Shown: positions 21,305 to 34,180, counted from the stretch's first letter. The stretch: DNA of 64,000 nt from Psococerastis gibbosa (GCA_963971405.1 OZ020487.1:26831371-26895370); one strand, 5' to 3'. The notes: generated by a model not told the origin, from the letters alone. Made by a program: numbers and translations.

Positions 21305-23160
21305 TATATTCGAAGCTGCAGTTACAGTATAATCATTCATATATCAATATTATATACAATATAGCAAATATTCATGTAATCATCTATATACTTTCCGCTA
21401 AGGCACAGCGACCAACCACCAGTGAGCTCCCGCAATTTGATAGCGAACATAGCCGTGAGAGTTATGATAAGATGAGTTTATACGTATAACTAATTAATGC
21501 TATGGCTGAATGAACAGCTGATGTAGAACATAATCATTCAGCAATTCATCTCCAGCACCTGGTTCCCTTGTCCTCCATCCCCATCAGCTATTCCCCAAAT
21601 TTTCCATCGTCCCACACTCCCGCGCCCCCTAACTTCATGAATAACTTAAGGGCAGGCTATAATACAAGTCAGAGGTTGCTCTACAATAACATATCGTCCC
21701 ACATACTGTATGGGCTACAATAATATCACAGACATACAAATTACACATAGCCTATCCTATTGTATATGATCATCCTATCATCGTGATTTAAAGGCGATAG
21801 GCCCATAGACTAAAGAAATTCTAAAATTTTCATGAAGTTACTGAAGGGCGTACTACTCCCAACTTATAGAGGAAAGAGGGTAATCTCGTGGGGATAACGT
21901 TATAAATACCCCTGGAGAGATTGGAAAACAAACTTGTATACCATAGTAGGGGTTGAATCACACTTTCGACGCATAAAGTGTATTTTAGGATAGCAATAAG
22001 TGATGGCAGGGACTATCACTGCTTTTTAGATATGTTACAAACCAAGCGTTTATTTAGACGCGAAAAAGTACTCATTTTAGGACCTGACCAAAATCTATGA
22101 ATTTAACTAGTCTGCAATCACACCATAAATTACATTTATATTTACTATATAGCCTATTTTCTTTATGTTCCATTATTTTTTGGCTAGGTACATACCGTAT
22201 ATACAATATATAATATGTACCTAATGCAATTAAAGATGGACAAGTTAAAACTGGGCGGACGTGGCGGGCCTGCTGATAACTTTTTTGTTATTTGATTTAT
22301 TCTCTTTCACTTGATCTTCCAAAAATATTTATTTATAATATATTTTTCGGGCTTAAATCTATTGTATAGGCCTATGTGAATGCATAATTGACGTAGCATT
22401 CCATTTTAAAAATAATACGCAACTCGCGGCAACAAGAGAAATAATTGTGTCACGAGCGTTTGTTCGCCATAAAAGAAGAAAAAAAAATGTTATACAGCAC
22501 AACAAAGCAACTACATTGACAATACATATTTGTAGTCAGTAGCAATTTTCTAAAATTTTCAGTTTGTAACACATCCTGTGTGTTGTTCAAATTTTGAAAA
22601 ATACGAGAAAAGTAGTTAGCAACACAGGAAAATTGCAATGAGTAAATTTAAATGATCGAATCTGCTGACTTTACCAATTAAATTAGAGTTAGACATGGGT
22701 AACGATGGAATTATTGTTAATTAAAGAAATAAAGCTTCCATCTTTATGATCTCCTGTTTGTCCTTTGCAGTGCTTTCATACCCGATTCGAAAATTTCTGT
22801 AATTATTAAAAGGAACATAAAAAGCTCGACAGTGCCATGTTTCTCTCTTTTGAGCGCTTCAAAGTGGTCAGAAAGTGACAGATTTAATTAGAGTTTGCAA
22901 CGGATGCTGTAACAGTTGCAACTTTCTCTACGGGGATGACGCGCTACATCCGCGTTTATTTTGTCCTTTGTCAAACTGCAGTGGCCCCAAGACTGCTGTG
23001 CACAAGTCTGGTTGTGACACACCGCTTTTCAAAGCTCCGCAGCGGGACGCTTCTCATTTACTATTCCCATACCAATTAGAAGTTCTGATAATAGTCATAG
23101 AAAAATTGTTTAAGCCGGACTCAGCAAACTTTCTTCGGACCGAAATTAAATAATTGAAAC
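21305..23160. other. Noncoding stretch
   Basis: AT-rich sequence without a recognised gene. The longest frame (22875-23153, plus) has a cysteine-bearing start but matches nothing I know. No repeats were identified by eye. Confidence 0.4.
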
Positions 23161-23949
23161 CAGAGGAGTAACGAGGGGGAGGCGGGCAAAAAATGGTCAA
23201 CATACATCATATTATAGATATATACAACAACAACAACAACAAATTAAAAATAGAATTAATTAAACATGTTGAAAAATATAATATAGGTACTATTACTACT
23301 ATTATTGTAGTATAATAATTTGGATTTGTTATTGGAATGGGGTTTATGTAGGCAGCAGCCTACCTGCAATAACACTGGTTTACCTATATTCACTTTCCCA
23401 CAATTTTTTTAACGTTGCCACATGGAAGAGATTTCTAAATAAAATTTTTAAAAAAAAACTATTTACGAACGGCAATTTCTCAAGAAAGGCTGAGCTGCCT
23501 AACTATTTTGTCCAGACGGGGCGCCCCTTTCCCTGTTCATTAAGCGAAAAAGGCGACCACTTTAAGCCCTGCGCTTTAGTAGTACTCGCTATTTTGCACC
23601 TGTCAATTCAATCTTTTCCCCGGGGGAAAACCCCAGACCCTTCTTCTTTGCAATAATATTCTTCTTCTGCAAAATGAAAAGAAACGTTAATTAAACTACT
23701 ATCAAAATTCGTAAAACTCCACTATTTCAAGACTAATGCTAAAGATTTTTCCGCAGGGAAGACCCCCCTTGTTTGCAATAATATGTTTCGTCTGTAAACT
23801 CAAAACGTTACCGCTATCAAAATGCGTAAACCCTTGCCCCTTCAAAAAATTTCCTCTGAGTACGTCCTTGAGTGTTTGGATGATTTTCATGAATGCGGAG
23901 CGGGCGCCATATTATATACCACCCCTTAAAACCTTTCGTTACGCCACTG
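23161..23949. mobile_element. hAT-like nonautonomous element
   Basis: Ends CAGAGGAGTAACGA (left) and CAGTGGCGTAACGA (reverse complement of the right end). The flanking 8-mers ATTGAAAC and ACAGAAAC agree at 6 of 8 positions, as in an aged 8-bp duplication. Inside are a CAA run (23225-23242) and GGGGAAAACCCCAGACCC-type blocks shared with 28095-28410 and about 55700. No transposase was seen. Confidence 0.55.
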
Positions 23950-25746
23950 ACAGAAACTGGCAAACGCAAGGATCCATGATATTTCAAGGGAATGAGGACA
24001 TTGAAACTGCAAGGGATCTTTGTCCTGACTTTTCCTGTCTCTTTCTTATTCCGGCAAGGATGTCCACACGGACACGATTATGGGCGAATAATTTGCATAA
24101 TGGGAAAAAATCATAAATTGTGAAAATAATAGGACAAAATAATCGGTCGGAAATCCAGCGCGTATTCTTATACACATGGTGAGGAAGAAAACTTTTCATC
24201 AGCGGGATCATTAGCGCCGACTAGGTAGCCCGCAAACAGACATTCTTTCAACATGGAATCTTCATGGAATCTTCTTTTTTACAGGGATGGGCGCTGGTGT
24301 ACATCCGAAAATAGCCATTGTTAGCGATGGGAGGAATAAAAAATATACCCGTGCGGGTACTATGTGTAGTTTATCCGTAAAATCCAACAACAGCATGTAA
24401 ATAGGCGTACTCTAATGAACCTGGGTGTCCTATTCATCACGGTCTATCATCGTGATACCTAATGAAAAACATATAATTTAGTATGTTAGCTTAAATCGGA
24501 GCCACGTGCTGAGTTTATCAAACGTATGTATTTAATGTATTAAAAGAGAACTATATGGTCGAAGTTGTGGCCCATACAGAGAAGTCTATAATAAAGATCG
24601 ACTTCGATGGCAAGGTGGAAGCGTGCTTGTACTAGTGCGAGTCTCTACAAACCATGCGATCAAAGACGTGTCGTAACTCAACACGGGTACTAACCTACAG
24701 AGGCGAGTGAAGAGGTCAATCGGATACATTCATTAAATTGTTTGTATGCGGTTAACCTTAAAAAAGTACCTTACGGAACAAAATCTAGAATTTACAAAAT
24801 TTCTGCTTGCTGGAAATTACGGTGAAATATAACTTTTAAAAAACTCACCATAAATTAAATCTTCGTTGTAGAACAAAAACATTAAACCTCGAATTCGCTC
24901 AACTTAAGAACTCTTTTATTTTCCCATTACCCTTAAGCTCAAGCACAATCAATCCTTTCAAGAAAACAATAAACTGTTTTTTTCCAATCAAACAGAGTCT
25001 TTGGATTGAATCGTCTGTGTAATGAAAGGCGCAGGGAGCAAGCAGGTGGATAAGTCTATGGAAAATGTTTTTTTTTTCCTCCTTGAAAAGCAGGGGGGAA
25101 ATCAGTGGGAAAATTAAATGGAGGAGGTGAAAGGTGAGAGTGATTGCTGCCATGGAAACAACAATCCTGGTTATTGGTTTGTTCTGGGGGAAACCACAAC
25201 AAAATAAAATTGGATTTGGTTTTGTAACATGACTTCAATAAAAAAGAATAATAATGGAGTTGGCCAATTCAATAGCCATAACGATAAAATGATTTTAAAA
25301 TAACGTCAAAGGTATTAAAGCGTTAAACAATCCTAAGATTCACAAAACCCCGCAAACAAAATTTAAAAAAAAAAATAGGCTGGAAAATTTGTCTAAATCA
25401 TTATATACGTTAATTGTTCTTAAAATTCTAAACAATACAGCTTTGGCCAACAACTTAGCAACAAACATAGTTATTAATTATGTGTTCCTCACATTGACTC
25501 TGAGATGAACCCTTTCAAGTGTAGTGGGGGCATCTACTATAGTACCGTATCCTGTTTATTAGTGAATCGTTAATAAGACTATCAAATGAAATAATTTATC
25601 ATATATTAAATACGATTGTTAAAAAAGGTGTAAAATTCAATAATATTGCAACAATAATAAATTATATTGTATAATATTACTCAAAAAATGAAACAATTCA
25701 ATAATTAATTATATCTTATTATATAGAAAGTGGAACATGTAGTGGA
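23950..25746. other. Noncoding stretch with one dispersed repeat
   Basis: Apart from the dispersed repeat at 24590-24765, nothing was recognised. Short frames near 24899-25153 show no family signature. Confidence 0.4.
24590..24765 (+). repeat. Dispersed repeat A, copy 1
   Basis: GGAAGCGTGCTTGTACT, GACGTGTCGTAACTC, GAAGAGGT and AATCGGATAC...TTCATTAAATT recur in this order at 35080-35265, and part of it recurs inverted at 63058-63100. The start (GGCAAGGTGGAAGCGTGC) has an A-box-like look. No clear B box was seen. Confidence 0.6.
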
Positions 25747-25955
25747 GACATGTAGCGTAGTGGTACGGACTCTGACTTTCACCCGAAAGGTTGATGGTTC
25801 GAGTCCCACACCAGCTACATTTTCCGGCCATGCTTCGGAGGGCATGTAAAGTAGGCGGTCGGGGCCTTCCTAGTTGAGTGTAAGAGAGGGCTTTATAGCC
25901 CTAACCCCGCTAGGTTGGCTTAGTCATAGAAACAACAAAAAGTCCTTATTTATTA
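25747..25955 (+). repeat. tRNA-derived SINE, copy 5
   Basis: Head from GACATGTAGCGTAGTGG with an intact B-box-like GGTTCGAGTCCCAC, full body, and a tail AGTCCTTATTTATTAA. Very similar to copy 4. Confidence 0.88.
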
Positions 25956-26279
25956 ATTTCTTTATTTAACTAGATAGTCAGTGAGTCCACCGATCATACT
26001 GATTTATTAGTATTTATAGCTGAACGTTTGATTACAGCAGTAAAATATAATCACAGCAAATACTATATATAGTCGTTCCAATAAAACTACCCCTATTTAT
26101 GTAACACACTTGACCTCATGTATACATCATTTTGTGTCAGAACAAGCAATATTATGCGTTACAACAAACATTTTACGTTCACGTATTATCACCAGTGGTG
26201 TGATCTCAAGGGTGAAACAGTGCGACCTCAATTCCACCGTCCGCACATTATTAGGGAAAGTAGCAATCTCCTCGATATT

Positions 26280-26397
26280 CATCAAATCAAAATGTACTTA
26301 CTTACTTTAATTTATCCAACGCCCATTCTTGGCGTTACCGCCATCTGGTGCCGCGCCTGCCAGTATAGTGATATAACCTCACATCAAATCAAAATGT
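26280..26397 (-). mobile_element. 86-bp 5'-truncated non-LTR end with 16-bp target duplication
   Basis: CATCAAATCAAAATGT occurs at 26280-26295 and again at 26382-26397. Between them, on the minus strand, is the end of the non-LTR element at 40243-51350: GCCAGTATAG...CCGCATCTGG-type codons, AACGCC (inverted) and a (TAAG)n tail (26296-26306 on plus: TACTTACTTAC). It is an extremely short but formally complete retroposition product. Confidence 0.8.
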
Positions 26398-26939
26398 GAC
26401 TGAACGCCTGAACCCTCCAGCATGCTTATGTAATAAGTTATATTATTTATTTCCAATTCTATCAGTCTTATGAATGCAGTCCAATCCAATTAAATTTTAT
26501 GATTAGCAAGCTGAGTATTGGATGAATATTTTTGTTGGTGCAACATTGAATAATAGTAAATTTACTTAGCCTACAGTGGTGGAGCATGGGATGATATTGT
26601 GAGTGTAATGCTTGCAAATATTTATTTAAGTTAAAAAAAAAACACGCATCATTTTAAATAGCATGTTCTGTCTTCTTAAAAAGTAAAACATTCGAGAACA
26701 AAAAAGAAAACATTTGAATTCTAACGTGACGAGATTTAAAATTTTCTTAGACTGCGTTGATAACATCATGCTCATGCATCTTATTTACTCGAGGCTTCCT
26801 ATAGATCTCAACTAAGCTCTTAGTACATTCTAAGGATTTGTTGAGTGTAATGCGGCATTGCTCGCCTTACATGCACCCTCCGCCAACTTTACGCCATAAG
26901 TTCCTCATTATTGCAATATTAACATAAAATATTGTAACT

Positions 26940-27000
26940 TCAAAGGCTTTCACGGCCGGATTCGAATGAAGAACCAGTCGAATCCGGCCCATCAGCCTGG
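26940..27000 (+). repeat. Palindromic repeat family, fragment
   Basis: GGCTTTCACGGCCGGATTCG, then GAAGAACCAGT, GAATCCGG and CCCATCAGCC, matching the outer part of one arm at about 57130-57195 in reverse. Its own halves also pair, as CCGGATTCG with CGAATCCGG. Confidence 0.6.
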
Positions 27001-27679
27001 ATACAATATTGTAGCCTGAAATAGGTGAAAATTCGTTCTCTTTATTATGAAAATGAAATGAAAAACCTCTTTAAAGAACCGGTCCGAGTTTACTCGAACA
27101 TGCTTTCCAATTTATCAATTAGTAGATGGAGAAAATGAGTAATTTCATGGTAAATAATTTTCCTATGGTTACATTTCGGATATCTCGGGGAGGGGGGTGA
27201 GGTAAATTATAGATAGGTCAGACCAACTCATTACCATACAGTAATTATAACAGGGTATGCAATGCATTTGACCGTGAATTTTTTCAAAAAAAAAAAAAAA
27301 ATGTTTGCACAAAACCCATAATTTTTGGGAACGCAACCTGTCCGGTTTCGTTACTCAATTTAACACCTAAAACATGCCTGAAGGTAGAAATCAGCGATAG
27401 AAAGGATCTGCAGAAAAATTACTTTTTAGTCATTTTTCATGAAAAATGAGTTATTTTTATTTTTTTACCCCCAGAAGCAAACTATCAAGAGGCAAGCGAC
27501 CAATCAAGTTTTGTTAACATAAAAAACGACTATAATATATGTGAATTTAAGAGAAATCGATGGAGCCGTTTTTTAGAAATAATTTTTTTAGACGTTTTTT
27601 TGGAGTTTTTTGAGAATAAAACCCCCCAAATTGAGTTAGCCCAAAATAAAATAAAAACGGTCTCGAGGTATGATTTTTA

Positions 27680-27910
27680 TTAATCTACATGCCAAATTTT
27701 ATCAAAATCGGCCGAGTAGTTTGCCCGAAAATCGATGAACAGACAGACAGAGCGACAGACAGAGCGACAGACAAAGCGACAGACGGACATTTCGTAAAAA
27801 CCACATTTTTTGGTTCCTGGGGCCTCAAAACGTATAAATCCGTTGAAATCTCGGAATCGAAAATTTGGACCATCACAAAGCTTTCCTTATACTACGTATA
27901 AATTGGAAAG
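27680..27910 (+). repeat. Repeat with tandem GACAGACAGAGC units, copy 2
   Basis: AATTTTATCAAAATCGGCCG, then three to four GACAGACAGAGC-like units (about 27738-27784), then TTTGGTTCCTGGGGCC. A similar arrangement is at 12660-12812. It reads open on both strands because of the short repeat, not because it codes. Confidence 0.45.
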
Positions 27911-28094
27911 CAATTAGGCGAGCTTTAGTCCCGAAGGGCTACTCTACCAGCTAACCTACAATATTACTATGTGCATAACCTACAGCATAATAACAAGTGC
28001 CTCATTTCTATTTTTTATTTATGTTAGCTTACTGCAATACAATTCAATACTGTATACCTCTACTCCCATGATGAAAAGGTACAATCCTGTATAG

Positions 28095-28410
28095 CAAGGT
28101 CGCGGTCGTAGCCAAGCGGGTTTTAATTAAAAATATTTTACTCCCGAGGAGTGCGATAAAGACGTCATTTGAAAAAGTTTCAATAGCTTTTGCTGTCAAA
28201 ATGAGTAAAACCTCATTTTTAAAAAATTCCCCCGGAGGAGACCCCCGGACCCCCTATTTTGAGTAAATTGAAAACTGCAAAATCTTAATTTTACTGCTGT
28301 CAATAAAGTACGCAATCCTAATAATATTAACAATACGACAATTACATTCTCAAATAAGGATCATTATACGGAAACCCCCCCCCCTCCGAAATGTCCTGGC
28401 TACGACCTTG
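28095..28410. mobile_element. hAT-like nonautonomous element
   Basis: Ends CAAGGTCG...GTAGCCA and, inverted at the right, CAAGGTCGTAGCCAGG. The left end carries a small internal duplication (GGTCGCGGTCG). The flanking 8-mers CTGTATAG and GTGTGTAG agree at 6 of 8 positions. It is 316 bp with an oligo-C run near the right end. Confidence 0.62.
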
Positions 28411-28819
28411 GTGTGTAGGCATACGCTACATAGCGTTAGCACAATTTGAAAACGGTATACTGTACATTTCCACGGAAACTCATGAAATAATAGCAAAGTT
28501 GCTATGGTACAAAAAGAACTTCTTGCGTAAAATAATAATCTTACTCGTATTATTCCACATCAGCTGTTCATAAGAGACAACATTTCGAGAAAGCAATTTT
28601 CTACAGGGTACAGTATATGGTAGATACCTAGTCGTTACTTAATGAATTCAAGTCTCAAATGAGAATTTCATGAAAATTCATCATTACTGCTCAGTCGTCA
28701 AACTACAGAGTTGGAAATTATAACGAGATCACTCTACAAATTTAACAATGCAAATGTAAACATTTGTAGGATACCTAGTTTAGACACAACGCAGAAAAAA
28801 AAATACAATACCTTGAACA

Positions 28820-29736
28820 TAAGGGTGGATCCAGAGGGAACAAGGGTTCCTCCCCAAATTTAGATGGAATGAACTTTTTTGACTAAATATACCAAATAAT
28901 ACAAAACAAATTTCTTTTTTAAACTTGTATTTACGACTCAACTGCTGCATGTTACCCCACTTGTAACTAACTGCAGCTAAAACATTCGATAAGACGCATT
29001 GAATATGATCAAAAAGACAGCAAGAAGTTCATAAAACGAGATTTTTACGCTTGAAAAATACATGGAAACGCGCCCTTACGTCACTTGAGAGTGAAGCACA
29101 TTCACACATCCATGACAAATAATAACGAGGGACTTTGTTAGATCAAATATTTATCCGTTCAAAATTTACAGTATTTTTCTGAATCATATTATTTATATCG
29201 TGCGTAGGAATCGGAGTTTCGAATTCTATTTTCAAATTTTAAATCACACTACGATTCCAATTTTCAACTATAGGTAAAATACACATAGAATGTACCTTAC
29301 ATACAGGTGTCAATAATGCGTGTTTTTACTGTATGAACTATTAAAGACAAGCCGTAACACACACAAACTGCCCGTAAAATCCATTCAGGCGCGGTTTCCA
29401 CTGACCTGCAAGTGCAAAATACACATACGGCGACGTGGTAGCAGATATCATTAATACCACCGACCTCTCATTGCAGAATGCAAATGACATTGACGGAAAT
29501 TTAAATTTTTCTTTTTATAGTATTCTATTAAAATGTTTGTACTTAACATATCCCATGACGCCATTTTTTAATTTTAGTTTGTTTGTGATTTTACTCTATG
29601 ATCACTGATCAATTTTAGCTATGGCATAGAGTAAAACAAAAAGGAAAAAGGTAAGGGAGGGGGTACAGAGTGCACACCTACAAATACACCTTGTGACCCC
29701 CCCCCCCCTCTAAATTTTCCGCTGGATCCGCCCTTA
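28820..29736. mobile_element. hAT-like nonautonomous element (candidate)
   Basis: Inverted ends TAAGGGYGGATCCAG, 917 bp apart. The interior is AT-rich apart from an oligo-C run (29698-29708). There is no transposase, and no flanking duplication was found. The right end overlaps the first bases of the adjacent palindrome. Confidence 0.5.
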
Positions 29737-29879
29737 GGCGCTTATTCCACCAACGTCAATAGTGATAGTAAATGTAGTATTGACGTGGTAGCAGACATTT
29801 TTAGACTGCCTTTAATGTCTGCTACCACGTCAATACTACATTGACTATCACTATTGACGTTGGTGGAATAAGCGCCTAA
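29734..29879. mobile_element. Near-perfect palindromic MITE
   Basis: 66-bp arms (29734-29799 and 29814-29879) differ at one position and leave a 14-nt loop. Ends are TTAGGCGCTTATTCCACC. TA at both edges fits a mariner-like target. A degenerate echo (GACGTGGTAGCAGAT) lies at about 29433. Confidence 0.8.
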
Positions 29880-32800
29880 CGAACAGGCGGACTTGATGGC
29901 TGCAGGCTTGTATTATACAGTATGTGCATACGTTTTGTATAATACTATCAAATTTTCTGCATGAGAGTCTCAGATTGCAATTAAACGGTCAATCGTAAAT
30001 GCCTACTTGAGTCTATGGTCGCCATGGAAACTCATCAATGCAATGTAGAGATGTAGAGGGAGTTTATATTTAATACAGGTACAATATGTAATTCTGGGGC
30101 AGAATATATTCAAATCCGCATGTGCTATAATGCTGGATATTATTCCATGCCCACAGACAGTTTCATTTGTGTACACGTCGTCACGCTACCTACCTGCCCA
30201 TTTTCACACCAATGGGTTCACATTAGAATAAACGCTCCAGCATTTCCTTGGGTTTGCGGTGCCCGTGGGCCGGAATGGTTTTGGGACCCCTTCTTAGGCA
30301 GAAAAGTCCTATATATTCCCTTGAGCGAATCTTCCAATATCAATTATAAAATGGAGGCACATGATGCAAAATAGAATAGAATAGAAAAGGCGATTTAATG
30401 GCACGGCACGTTCCATTTCCCCGCCAAATATGCTGACAATTTTATTTGCTTTAGTTTTTTTGGTTTGGTTGTTTAATCTCTTGTAATTTGTATTTAGTGG
30501 CATTTTGTGGGGTTCCTATTTTTGTGTGGGTCCTATTTTTGGGGGGGCCCTCCTGGCCCCATAGCCAAGCCCGCGACACTGGAGCCCTCTTATATGTATA
30601 TAATATGTATGTATATGAGTAAAAAAAAAGTGTTCATGATTAATTAACCATTCATAATTTGTTTAGGCATTAAATATGACATGGATGTTACAATAAAAGA
30701 AGAAGTAGTAAGTAGTAATATGTCGCACTAACACATAGAAACTTAGCAAACACAGTGAGGCGTATGAAGCATGTAAGCTAAGTATGACAACTAGACCTAA
30801 ATAAAAATACCATCCGTTCATTTCTTATGGATTGGATCACAAATAAAAATAGTCTAATATACCTCTCCTCTCCCCCCCCCCCCCCCATTTTTGACGGCTT
30901 CATATTGAACGACTCGTTTTATTATATACTGTAGGTACTCATTTCATAAATAGGCCACTTATAATATTAATTTAATTTAATTATAAAAAAAGTCAGAACA
31001 TGAACATTACTTAAACCAACGTTAAACCGCACACAGGCATGTGCCTTGCGATATATCCATTGTCATAAATTATTGTAATTGTATGTGTTGGTAATATAAT
31101 ATTATTGTATGGACTGCTCTCACCATCGCTTGAAACGTCTTTGTTCCGATCCCTGTCACCCTTGGCAGGGCATCGAACAAGCTAAAGCATATAATGCATT
31201 GAACTAGCGCCTTAGCCTATGCATAGTGATAGTGAAGTTAGCCGACTCTTACTCAAGTTATGAGACTATTCTACTCAATATTAATTGTTGGTAATTTCAG
31301 TACAGGCCACAGGGGCACCTGCCAGATGTGGCAGGACCTCCTATGCTTCCCTTCCTGCCTGATTGATCATTCATACATTACTGTAAGCAATGTTAACCTG
31401 TTACTTAAGATATTTTATGCACTGCTCAATATATGCTCATCCTTTGCATTGCTGAACATGCGTCCACTTCTTGAAGACTCCTGCAGCTGGGACTCTACAG
31501 GCTTGTAAGAAAGGCAGATGACAGTGCCATCCAGTATTTCTTACTATACTATTGTAGTATACCATCAGTATATACATAGACCTATTACTAGTAGCATGTC
31601 AAGCGCAAAAAAATGCAACCACAGTACTTAAGGGGTCGGATGTTAATTAAAAAATAAAGTTTGATCCCTACCTATACGTACTGTAAGCTACTTAAAAAGC
31701 AGCACGATAATCGCAATATATTATCTAACATAAAGCTGTCCAATGTGACTTCATTATATTGTAGGTAGGTGAATAATGGATCTTCAAAATTTATAAAAAT
31801 GTATTATAAGAGCGACTAGGTACGGTACTATAGTCGCTTTTATACGTTAATCAATTCAATGGAATGACGTGATGTTGAAGGGCTCCTATTTCATAACTGA
31901 TTTATTCCTGTCCTACCGAACATATTGCTGGCATGGTTATACACGAAAAATTATTTTTCCAGTTTTTGTGCCGATGTTGCTGCTTCATTGTCATTTTATA
32001 TGGTGGAAAAAGGGGGGAAATATTCATTAGAAAGGTTCGGGAAAGGTTTTTGTTGGGAATTTTAGCGTCATTCTCGAACGTGATTGAACATTTTCAGGTT
32101 GCCAGCAGTCGACGCGGCCTCGCCAGGCTCGCCTTTGTCCAGTCACTCTGCATTGTTTTTATTTGCACCAACATTTTAATGTTTAATCCCATTTTTGTAG
32201 TTACTGGTAATCGGATCCTCAGACGATCAGGTAAATATGTTGCCTCTCGCTGATTATACTGTATCTGTCGGCAGGTTCATAGTTGTCCTTCGCAGTAGGA
32301 GATTACTTTTTTTTCTTAATATAAAGAAAAAGGACTCCCCAAGCTCTGACAATTTGACAGACATCATGACTATGACATATTGTTTTCAAGCAAAATCTCA
32401 TGTTTATACTTAGGCCCTATATAAATGTCTGGTAAATTAATTGTTTCACATTATGGAAACATCACCTTGTCAGAAAATATAAAAATGCAATTACCTACTT
32501 CATCTTGGGACCATCTATAAATTTTTGCATGGAGTAGGAGGCAGCTCTTAAATAGCATGGCTCTAAACCCCAGCGGGCCTACTGCGGAGATTATTTTTAA
32601 TCTTAACCTGGGATTAAAAATGTATGCAAGATAAATTTTATCATTTTTGGAAAGTTCTATTCAAAATTGCTTTGAAGTCTCTTGTTGCACTTTGCTGTTA
32701 CAAAATTACTTTATTTATATTTTAAACCTCAAGAATAAGTTAACACTAAATGGCATAGTAGACCCGCTGAAGCAGGTAGATGACAGCTCCGGGATCTTTA

Positions 32801-33038
32801 CCTTTGATGGTTATCTTGTTGAGTTTTGCTCCAAAGTGTAGTGGGCCATCGTGAAAGTTTTTAGTACTGCATCTCTCTTGAGCGAGGTCGCTTCTACTTC
32901 GTGTATTAAGGTATCTCATTGGGTTGTCTATAATTCGTGTGCAGCCACTTGCGTGCTTCCACTAGAATTTCTATAACAATTACAATGATGTCTGCTATTG
33001 ACACTCCCTGACTTCAGGCACTCGCCATGGCTCAAACT
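29880..33038. other. Noncoding stretch
   Basis: No gene was recognised. It contains an AATAG run (30372-30388), an oligo-C run (about 30873-30886) and a tRNA-like candidate (31125-31225). The frame at 31933-32253 (plus) has no recognisable motif. Confidence 0.4.
31125..31225 (-). repeat. tRNA-like candidate repeat
   Basis: The minus strand reads GGCTAAGGCGCTAG (A-box-like) and, about 35 nt later, TTGTTCGATGCCC (B-box-like). The acceptor arm does not pair, so this is at most a tRNA-derived relic. Confidence 0.3.
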
Positions 33039-33677
33039 AAACAAAAAATAACAAAAACTTAGAGTTTTAGAAAAAGTTGTTATAACAACCCGAATTAGTA
33101 AAACCGAAATAATCGTTAAGAAATTAGGCTAACTTTGTCTAAGAAACCCACTTGTGTTAGTATAAAACCTGAGCGCTTTCGGCAAGAACTGCCATCTACT
33201 GCCATCTTTTCTGAAAATGTTGAAATCAAAAGAGCTTTTCACAATAGAGAAAAATTAACAAACGACATAACATTCACACATTCATCCCCTCTAATAGATC
33301 TAGCTAGTAGGTTAGGAATAGGTAACCAGCCACGCCCCCTCCCACCCCCTCCTCCCCCTGCTCCCAGTCCTATATAAACCAAGGTTTCCTCTCCCTAGTC
33401 ACATTTGCATCTTCTCCTCGAGTTGAGCAAGTCTCAAATCACAGATAAGGTGTAACTGTGCTAGTGGGTTTCCCTCTGTAGATGACAGTTCTTGCCTAAA
33501 GCGCTCAGGGTTTAATACTAACACAAGTGGGTATCTTAGACAAAGTTAATTTCTTAACGATTATTTGGGTTTTATTCGGGTTGTTATAACAAGTTTTTCT
33601 AAAACTCTATGTTTTTGTAATTTTTTGTTTATTAAAATGAAATACCACGAAGTCACGAGTAATCGAATTATTTATGG
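33039..33677. mobile_element. Large inverted-repeat element, copy 2
   Basis: Matches copy 1 (20685-21304) at both outer ends, the centre and the whole right arm (about 33392-33630, shared to about 33677). In the left arm, about 33199-33293 is replaced by unrelated AT-rich sequence, so pairing is reduced to the outer 160 bp. TATATAA and ATTTGCAT are both kept (about 33371 and 33403). Confidence 0.75.
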
Positions 33678-34180
33678 CTGAAACTACCCTGTTGTGCAGT
33701 AGAAACACCTCAAACACCCTATTTACTGCAGAAGAGTTACACCACGACGTATCTCAGCCAAGATTCAAATAGGCCGTAGTAGACTACCTTTAATATGTCA
33801 CTTTCGACAAAGCACGATGGGAACCGTATCAAAAACACACTACCGCACTAGTAATTTACTGTTCATGTTATCTATGTGCCGGGCTTTCCAGTTAAACGTT
33901 GAGTCCAATGTGAGACCAAAGGAGAGCACATTCTCTGATTTTGGTGTCCCTGTTCCACCTATATATTTACCTACTGTACTTCCGAATAATTTGTTACCAA
34001 CTGCGATTTAGTGCTGAAAGTCATATTATCCGACATGGCTGGCTATGTATATAGAATATACTGCACTGATCCGCAGCCATTCTGTTGCCAATGCCTGAGC
34101 CATGTACCCACGCACATTCGAGATCTGAGTAAGCTATGAGTACTGACGCATCTTCGGCGTAAAGGCTCACAAGTGGTTTC
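33676..34180 (-). pseudogene. Decayed CR1/L2-like reverse transcriptase
   Basis: In minus-strand order but in shifting frames: SLYAEDASVL (about 34175-34140, where intact copies have YADD), GLTLDSTFNW plus HIDNMNSKL (about 33930-33860, the thumb signature LGxxLDxxLxWxxHI), ILKVVYYGLFESWLRY (about 33795-33745) and a VF..LHNRVV end. The order matches the intact copy at 37150-38624, so the source family is probably related. Many stops and frameshifts. Confidence 0.65.

Larger units (their letters stand above)
26398..28094. other. Noncoding stretch with repeat fragments
   Basis: Holds a palindromic-family fragment (26940-27000) and a CAGACAGA-type repeat (27680-27910). The rest is AT-rich, with an A-run at about 27286-27301. 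No gene was recognised. Confidence 0.45.

Noticed and set aside
22875..23153. 92-codon plus-strand frame with clustered cysteines as a host exon
   Set aside because: No known domain and no good splice sites. Not supported.
27689..27901. Open frames on both strands around the GACAGACAGAGC units
   Set aside because: The frame stays open because the short repeat lacks stops. There is no protein signature.
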